Of a stretch of 64,000 nucleotides of DNA, positions 58,511-64,000 are shown one piece after another. The position numbers were made by a program, and so were the translations under genes. Below the pieces are notes generated by a model that saw only the letters and a list, made by a program, of their open reading frames with translations, was not told where the DNA came from and made no database searches. The first letter of the stretch is position 1; every line of letters begins with the position of its first letter. Location of the stretch: assembly GCA_963576475.1 (NCBI GenBank), contig OY754990.1, positions 17,528,153-17,592,152 of the forward strand, read 5' to 3'. The stretch is from Molanna angustata (lineage: Eukaryota > Arthropoda > Insecta > Trichoptera > Molannidae).

Positions 58511-59390
58511 TTACTGTTCACATTGGCATTGGAATACGTCTTTAAAAAGCTAAACTGAGAAAACAAAGGTGTCCGCATTGATGGGAAAAAAATAAGCCAT
58601 CTAAGATTTGCTGACGATATTGTCCTGGTTAGCAACAACCCCCAAGAGCTGGCAGAAATGCTGCTTGAGTTAAATGAGGTCTCCAAAAATGTGGGACTAT
58701 GTATGATCCTGGCAAAAACAAAAGTAATGAGCACAAACGACTTTCAGATTAGGGTTGAAGGCAGCAACATAGAAGATGTTCAAAATTATATATACCTGGG
58801 TCACAGCATTAGACTGGATAAAGAATACCAGACGGCTGAAATCAAAAGAAGGATTGGACTAAGTTGGGCTACCTTCGGAAAAATGGGATATATATTGAAA
58901 AATCGGAAAACACCCATAAACCTGAAAAGGAAAGTATATGAAGCGTGTGTGCTGCCGGTTGCTACATATGGCCTAGAAACAGTAACTCTCTCTAAACTGA
59001 GTGCCGAGAAACTGCGAGCCACTCAAAGAGCTATGGAAAGATCCATGCTGGGTCTGTCACTAAGAGACAAGGTAAGAAACGAAACGTTGAGAGAAAGAAC
59101 AAAAGTAACAGATATAATCCACCCACCGTGTGGCGACTCTGAAATGGAAATGGGCGGGACACGTAGCCAGAAGCTCGGACGAGAAGTGGACTAAGAGAGT
59201 GCTGGCTTGGAGACCTCGTATGACAAAGAGAGGAGTGGGACGACCGCAGCTGCGGTGGAAGGACGATATAACAAGATATGCTGGCACTGGCACATCCTGG
59301 ATGCAAACTGCACAGGACAGGACGACGTGGAGTCAAATGGAGGAGGCCTTCGTTCAGGAGTGGACGGTAATAGGCTGAAGAAGAAGAAGA
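58511..59390 (+). mobile_element. RTE (HmRTE-type) LINE, 5'-truncated
   Basis: 880 bp flanked by an 11-bp duplication AGAACTTCTTC (58500-58510 and 59391-59401). Encodes LRFADDIVLVSNN (YADD-equivalent FADD), NYIYLGHSI, LPVATYGLETVTLS, TQRAMERSMLGLSLRDK, KWKWAGHVARSSDEKWTKRV, VGRPQLRWKDDI and AQDRTTW, with a frameshift near 59130. 3' tail (GAA)n. Confidence 0.9.
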
Positions 59391-59660
59391 AGAACTTCTT
59401 CCGCTTCGCATAATTCTAAAAATTTAGCGGTATCGCGCTCAGACCACTTTTTTTACCACGAGATGACGTATGTTTGTTGTTGTCCGCCATTTTGTTTGAC
59501 TACTCCTATACGAGCTAACTCGGAACAATAGGACGTGGTCCGAGTCTACACGGTTGACATTATACGAGTGGCGTCCGAGTGGGTATCCGAGTGAGCTCGA
59601 TCCGAGCGCACTCGGACTGTGTCAACGCGAGCTCAATTATCTCAATATTTTTATACTCAC

Positions 59661-59693
59661 AAGGACGAAAATGAAGGCCAGAGTCAGTTTCAT
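59661..59693 (-). CDS. Copy G: exon 1 of the 8-Cys peptide gene
   Basis: ATG at 59693 opens MKLTLAFIFVL, ending CTT|GTGAGT in phase 0; this copy has GTGAGT instead of GTAAGT. TATA box 80-90 bp upstream. Divergent from copy H. Confidence 0.8.
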
Positions 59694-59773
59694 ACTGGTT
59701 GGTTTGAGTTTGATATTTTGTTAGTAAATGAATCAAATATAATATTATTACGGTCTATGAAAGTAGATAGTCA

Positions 59774-59781
59774 TTTATATA
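59774..59781 (-). promoter_or_regulatory. TATA box of copy G
   Basis: TATATAAATGACTA on the minus strand, 88 bp before the ATG, matching the plus-strand boxes of D and E (TATATAAATGACTAG). Confidence 0.75.
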
Positions 59782-60039
59782 CCATAGTATAGAGTGATAA
59801 AATTTAATTGTCGAAGTTCTATATGTAAGTAAATTAATGTAATTTAAATAGCCACGTTTTTTTTAAAGATTTTAATGACTTTTTATGATATATGTATTTT
59901 GTAACTTAATTAATTTAATTTATATAGCAACGTTTTTCATTAAAAATTTTATGATAATATGTACCAACCTTGTTTTTATCATTTTTCAGAGTAATTAGTT
60001 TTGTACTTAACATTGTACGATATCCGAAGCTAATAGTAT

Positions 60040-60560
60040 TCGTGTCCTCTCAATCCCTTATATTTTCTTGTATGAATGTATCAGGAGGTCATGAAAAGGA
60101 ATGAATTTTAGAACATTTTTCCTATTTTCATTGGATAATAATATTGTCTTTTTGTATTTCGTAAATGTGACTGAAACCTAGAGTAACAAGCAGCATCTTA
60201 ATATTGAGTAAGTTGTACGATGAACGTATGTACATAGATGGTAATTTTGTGTTAAAATAATTCCGTAAATTTTCCAGTATCAATGTATTAGGAGATCATA
60301 CAGATGAAGAGACCATAAAAAAAAATTCGTTCATTTTGTATGGTATTAAGCTAGCATGTTTCTATTGAGGAAGTTGTACGATGTACGTAGCCGGTTCATA
60401 TATTTGTGTTCACTCTATTCCATACATTTTCTAGTATGAATGTATCCGGAGGTCATATGGATGAGAAGATCGCCAAAAATAATTGTTGAAAATTTTGTAT
60501 GGAAAAATTAAAAGTAACAGGCGAGCAGCATGTTTGTATTGAGTAAGCTGTATGTACATA
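60040..60560. repeat. Degenerate ~180-bp tandem repeat, three units
   Basis: Units share CTAGTATGAATGTATC.GGAGGTCAT-type starts (about 60070, 60279 and 60432) and ATTGAGTAAGTTGTACGATG-type ends. Strongly diverged. In the G-H spacer. Confidence 0.6.
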
Positions 60561-60950
60561 ATATTATAATGTATGTACATAGAGCGAGGAGGTCTGTGTT
60601 TCTGTATCGACCGAATCTGTGATATATCTCGGTCGTTTCCCTTTCATTACGCCGCGCGGTCCATTATACGAGATTTATATGCTGGCATGGTGTTTGTGAA
60701 CACGTTATATTATCTCCTACTCCCTCCTCATGCCCTGATACACCAGACTCATATTTATTACAAATTTTACCGCCCATTTCAATTTTCAGATTGGAAGCAG
60801 ATGCTGCCCCCGATACTGGCAGGATTTGGCCCAAGGACGAATCAATATTCAGAGCCGCTCTAATTGAACATTTCAAAATATCGAAGTTAATTTGATGAAA
60901 ATATGCAAGAATATATTTTATTTTTCTTATTTAATTATCTATGATGGTGA
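60561..60950. other. G-H spacer, unrecognised
   Basis: A 96-codon open frame (60573-60863) has no recognisable motif and an implausible composition. A GC-richer stretch near 60610-60860 may be repeat-derived. Confidence 0.35.
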
Positions 60951-60954
60951 TAAT

Positions 60955-61332
60955 AGCAATTAACCATGTGAATGTAATACCGACATAGAAAAGTTGGATC
61001 ATCTGTTCTTTTCGTGCCCAATCCAGTCTTCTGGTAATCTTTACAACGAATTTAGTGAAATCTCTAGACCTTTTAATGTTGCTCACCTCCTAGCTCTCAA
61101 AAACAATAATGTGTATCGTAAGCTAATAAAATTTATTGTTAAAAATAATATCCTTCTGTAATGTACTTTTTGATATTTTATGTTTATTTTTAGTGTTAAG
61201 TGACTTTCTTTTATGTGATACTGTTCATAGTGTATGTCTTGTTTATATTTAAGTTTGAGTGTTCTGTGAATACAATTATGGCACAAATCATACAATGTTG
61301 TGTGAATTGCCTAATAAAAAAAAAAAAAAAAA
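60955..61332 (+). mobile_element. LINE 3' end with poly(A)
   Basis: The plus strand encodes CNTDIEKLDHLFFSCP and HLLALKNNNVYRKLIKFI, then a stop. This is the HLFF.C zinc-like C-terminus common in insect LINEs of the Jockey type. A poly(A) at about 61316-61332 follows. Confidence 0.65.
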
Positions 61333-61611
61333 ATATTGAACACGTGTTTATAATCACGCTTTTTGGAATCTGCGTGACTATAAGATTGAGCAAATATAAT
61401 TTTTCATTTCAATCGTTCCTATTTATGGTACAATTCCGTTAATTATATAACATACGGTTCTGTTCTGTTCTGCTAGTGAAAGTTTTTTTTATTCTTTTCT
61501 CTAATTTACATTCTAAATTTGTTATAATTTACCGTTTTGTTTTTTTTTGTTTTGCTGTTTAGGTATGAGTTTTTTATATATGTATGTAAAAGGCATTTTA
61601 TGCCGTTTATA
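61333..61611. other. G-H spacer, no gene seen
   Basis: AT-rich non-coding sequence, partly resembling a LINE 3' region near 61480-61600. Confidence 0.35.
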
Positions 61612-61711
61612 AATAAATAAATACATAAATAAATAAATAGATAAAGAAATAATTAAATAAAAAAAAATTAAATAAAAAAATAAATAAATTAATTAAAAAA
61701 TAAAGAAATAA

Positions 61712-61778
<67 letters not shown>

Positions 61779-61850
61779 AATAAATATATAAATAAGAAAA
61801 TAAATAAATTATTTAATAAATAATAATAATATATACAAAGGAAATAAAAA
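61612..61850. repeat. A-rich low-complexity tract
   Basis: (AAAT)n with a long A-run at about 61718-61776. The poly-Phe frame on the other strand is an artefact. Confidence 0.95.
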
Positions 61851-61919
61851 TTCAATTAATACATTCACGCTCGAATTTCGGTGTGCTTTAATTTATTTCA
61901 AAATAAACTTTCTATATTT

Positions 61920-62125
61920 TTTAATAAATGGCGTTACAAAAAGGTTTCTTCGTTGCTTCAAAGATGGCAATAGTAATAATGTCTTATTTTCAAGTGAATA
62001 GTTTCCCATTATTCAAATATATTCAATTTCAAAATTTGCATTGATAAGGGATCTCAATAAGAAGGCCTGATTGTTGAATCTGGCGCCAGCGCATAAAGTG
62101 GTCACGTAAAACCGCCCGATTTATC
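61920..62125. mobile_element. Foldback-family MITE fragment
   Basis: Contains GGCGTTACAAAAAGGTTTCT, GATAAGGGATCTCAATAAG, and GCGCATAAAGTGGTCACGT, as at 9448-9991 and 57300-57655. Confidence 0.65.
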
Positions 62126-62444
62126 TGTATTACGTTTACCAATACAATTTTGTAAATCCACTGCGGGTAGGTATAAACACTTATACAATTTAGGGTTGGT
62201 CACATCTCACTCATTATATTTTTATGACATACATAATATGAATGTATTAAAAACGTTAAAATAAATATGAAAATTTGATATTTTATTTAAATACCCGACA
62301 GTAAAACTAATTATTGTAAAAAATAATTAAATTCGTATCGGCATTTTTTCATTTCATTATTGAAAAACGTGCAAATTTTAATTATATTCATTTACTAACT
62401 TTACAACGCAAATTGATTATAATTATTATAACCTTAAGCTTTAG

Positions 62445-62450
62445 TATAAA
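62445..62450 (+). promoter_or_regulatory. TATA box of copy H
   Basis: TATAAA in TTAGTATAAAACAAAT, 91 bp before the ATG, the same distance as in E. Confidence 0.65.
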
Positions 62451-62535
62451 ACAAATATTTCTGCTTCAAATATTTCTGTCAGTATATTTTTTCACTTATA
62501 ACAATAATATAAAAAATAATTTAAAAAATACTGCC

Positions 62536-62568
62536 ATGAAATTGACGTTGAGTTTCATTTGTGTCCTT
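62536..62568 (+). CDS. Copy H: exon 1 of an 8-Cys peptide gene, rest beyond the window
   Basis: ATG opens MKLTLSFICVL, ending CTT|GTAAGT in phase 0, with a TATA box 91 bp upstream. No exon 2 occurs in the remaining 1.4 kb, so it should lie to the right of the window. H pairs divergently with G. Confidence 0.7.
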
Positions 62569-62619
62569 GTAAGTATTTGAATTTAATTATGTATTTTAAG
62601 AACGTATATGTCCTTGAAA

Positions 62620-62745
62620 CAAGTACATACATCGTGATACATTCCCTAAATTAATAATATACTTGTGCTCTAGGTAAATGAATCGGTCGTGTCAGGATTC
62701 GAATTCGCGATCACTGGATTATTAACCTAGCGCGCTACACGAATA
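62620..62745 (-). mobile_element. tRNA-derived SINE (family 1), diverged
   Basis: Minus strand: GTAGCGCGCTAGG, GCGAATTCGAATCCTGACA (B-box-like), then body GAGCACAAG and TAGGGAATGTATCACG. In the first intron of copy H. Confidence 0.6.
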
Positions 62746-63188
62746 CACGATTTCTCGATTTGAGCTCAGCCCACCAGAACACGAATTTACCTTTCCGTGT
62801 TAATTAGGAGGCAAGTACTGCCTAGAATTAAGCACTAGTTTGTTGCGCTAATGCACTTAAAAACTCGTGTTGAATTCAAGGCACGTGTCCTCCAAATGCA
62901 CACGGCATGGAATTTTATAATAAACAAAGCAAACTGTTCCTGCTAATACGTGTTTAATTCAAGGCACTCGTCTTTCAATCGTACACAGGTTTATAAATTT
63001 TGCCATGCGTATTGATTGAGCGTTAAAAGCCTGTGGTAGTCATTTTTTTTGTATGATTGTTTATGTTTTAATAGATTAATCTACACAAATCTAAATTATA
63101 TTGTAAAAAAATCGTTAAGACAATTAATTTTGTCGTAATTTGCACATTAATTGCACACTTGGTGTCGAAATTACCTTCACAAGATATA
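62746..63188. other. Intron of copy H, unrecognised
   Basis: Two related stretches (GTGTTGAATTCAAGGCACGTGTC near 62868 and GTGTTTAATTCAAGGCACTCGTC near 62950) form a direct repeat of about 80 bp. No gene. Confidence 0.45.
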
Positions 63189-63791
63189 GGCCCGGTATTA
63201 GTCGGCCCTCAACTCATTGAGTTTGTTAAACTCAAGATTAATGTTAAGGGGAGATTTAATCCATTTCCGTATTACAGTGCAATATGACATGTCAGTTAAT
63301 AAATCTTCAATTATAGACATATTTTACTTTTTCTGTGGTTATTATCTGTCAAATTTTAAATAACCTCAAATAATACCAACTACAAAACGGGACGCTACCA
63401 CTTGAAATACTATTGTTTTATTATCCAACATGGTAAATTAATTTTTTTTCACCAAAATAATGCTTTCAAATGCCCATGTTCGTTTCAATATGGCTGTCAG
63501 TTTGTTTTGTTGTGTGGCGCCACCGTCGATACAACTAACGCCTCTAGTGATAGAACACTGAACCACACTCGTTGCCTAACGCCTGTAGTGATATAAACTG
63601 AAACTACACGCGTTGCCTAGCAATGACAGTTGACTCACCGTTAAGTACTTAATCCGCTAGGAACGTTGAGTTAAAATTTGTCGTTTTAGTGATGTATTTG
63701 AGGGAAGATTAGGCCTAAACGGACACTGTAATATGCTATATTTTTGTAAAATTTGAGTTTAGCTCTTAAACTGAGACTGTAATACCGGGCC
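63189..63791. mobile_element. MITE with GGCCCGGTATTA ends
   Basis: Left end GGCCCGGTATTAGTC and right end GACTGTAATACCGGGCC are inverted. Inner sequences TTAAACTCAAGAT and AAATTTGAGTTTAG also pair. ATA flanks both sides (possible 3-bp duplication). 603 bp with no transposase. Confidence 0.7.
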
Positions 63792-64000
63792 ATAGAGCAT
63801 CGAATTTTACATTGGTAATTATCCTTGTCTCCTTCGTAATTTACAATTTTAAAATTGTCCAAAATACCAATTTTAAGTTCCATATAACTTAAAGACAAAC
63901 AAAATACAAATGTGAAAGTGAGACGAAATGCGAGCGAAATGAAATAGCGCGCGAACTTCATGGTTATATATGGAACATATTCAATAATTAATTTCCTTGA
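63792..64000. other. Intron of copy H, no feature seen
   Basis: AT-rich. An open frame on the minus strand has no recognisable motif. Confidence 0.35.

Larger units (their letters stand above)
58134..59627 (+). mobile_element. Harbinger-like element with a nested RTE
   Basis: Perfect 13-bp inverted ends CGTTGACACAGTC and GACTGTGTCAACG, with imperfect extension (GAGT..GCTCGGA.CGAG). A short frame resembles the start of a PIF/Harbinger transposase (58260-58469). An RTE fragment is inserted at 58511-59390. The right end lies 33 nt from the splice donor of copy G. No clear target duplication. Confidence 0.6.

Noticed and set aside
59031..59411. 126-codon minus-strand frame rich in Ser
   Set aside because: Antisense shadow of the RTE C-terminus at 58511-59390.
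61607..61855. Poly-Phe frame on the minus strand
   Set aside because: Reads an A-rich low-complexity tract.

Overview
The window is animal nuclear DNA, AT-rich and intron-bearing, and almost certainly from an insect, most likely a moth or butterfly. The evidence is HmRTE-type and other RTE-like LINE fragments, an intact piggyBac-type transposase, short Helitrons with TC...CTAG ends, tRNA-derived SINEs, a Penelope-like element, and two-exon genes with GT-AG introns, TATA boxes and AATAAA signals. There are no operons or prokaryotic features. The host genes form one local multigene family. Each gene has a 33-bp first exon encoding an 11-residue hydrophobic leader start (MKLTLSVVFVL-like, phase 0, donor GTAAGT or GTGAGT) and a second exon of about 190 bp starting at TTTTCAG|GCCACA. 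The second exon completes the signal peptide (ATLMSLWNSADAV) and encodes a short basic mature peptide with eight cysteines spaced C-x2-C-x5-C-x8-C-x8/9-C-x5-C-x7-C-x5-C. The spacing resembles small peritrophin-A/ChtBD2-like domains; the function is unknown. Seven second exons (A to G) and six first exons (B, D, E, F, G, H) are visible. Layout of the family: A (+, exon 2 at 3.1 kb, exon 1 not in the window), B (-, exon 1 at 19.3 kb, exon 2 at 10.1 kb), C (-, orphan exon 2 at 23.8 kb), D (+, 28.8 to 29.9 kb), F (-, exon 1 at 46.1 kb, exon 2 at 32.1 kb), E (+, 49.6 to 53.3 kb), G (-, exon 1 at 59.7 kb, exon 2 at 54.9 kb), H (+, exon 1 at 62.5 kb, rest beyond the window). The order B<- ->D, F<- ->E, G<- ->H indicates that a head-to-head gene pair was the duplicated unit, and paralogous promoter and intergenic sequence supports this. 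E appears to have lost one base at the exon 2 acceptor and is probably broken. Everything else is repeats. 0-2 kb: a Penelope-like element without RT inside (TA)n. 4-8 kb: an LTR relic and LINE pieces. 8.7-10 kb: MITEs and a large foldback with a hammerhead-like motif. 11-19 kb (intron of B): a LINE interrupted by a Harbinger-like element and by an intact piggyBac with TTAA target duplications. 20-28 kb: LINE and SINE pieces and a piggyBac-type MITE. 30-31 kb: (CA)n and a 92-bp tandem repeat. 33-43 kb (intron of F): about 28 copies of a 312-bp satellite in two blocks, each followed by the same 0.84-kb tail. 43.3-45.2 kb: a Helitron carrying an 18-bp minisatellite. 45.4-46.1 kb: a LINE that landed 14 nt from the F splice donor. 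47-49 kb: a long LINE relic. 49.7-52.4 kb (intron of E): a Helitron, SINE and MITE. 55-59.6 kb (intron of G): SINEs, foldback MITEs, LINEs and a Harbinger-like element with a nested RTE. 60-64 kb: a degenerate tandem repeat, a LINE end, exon 1 of H and another MITE.
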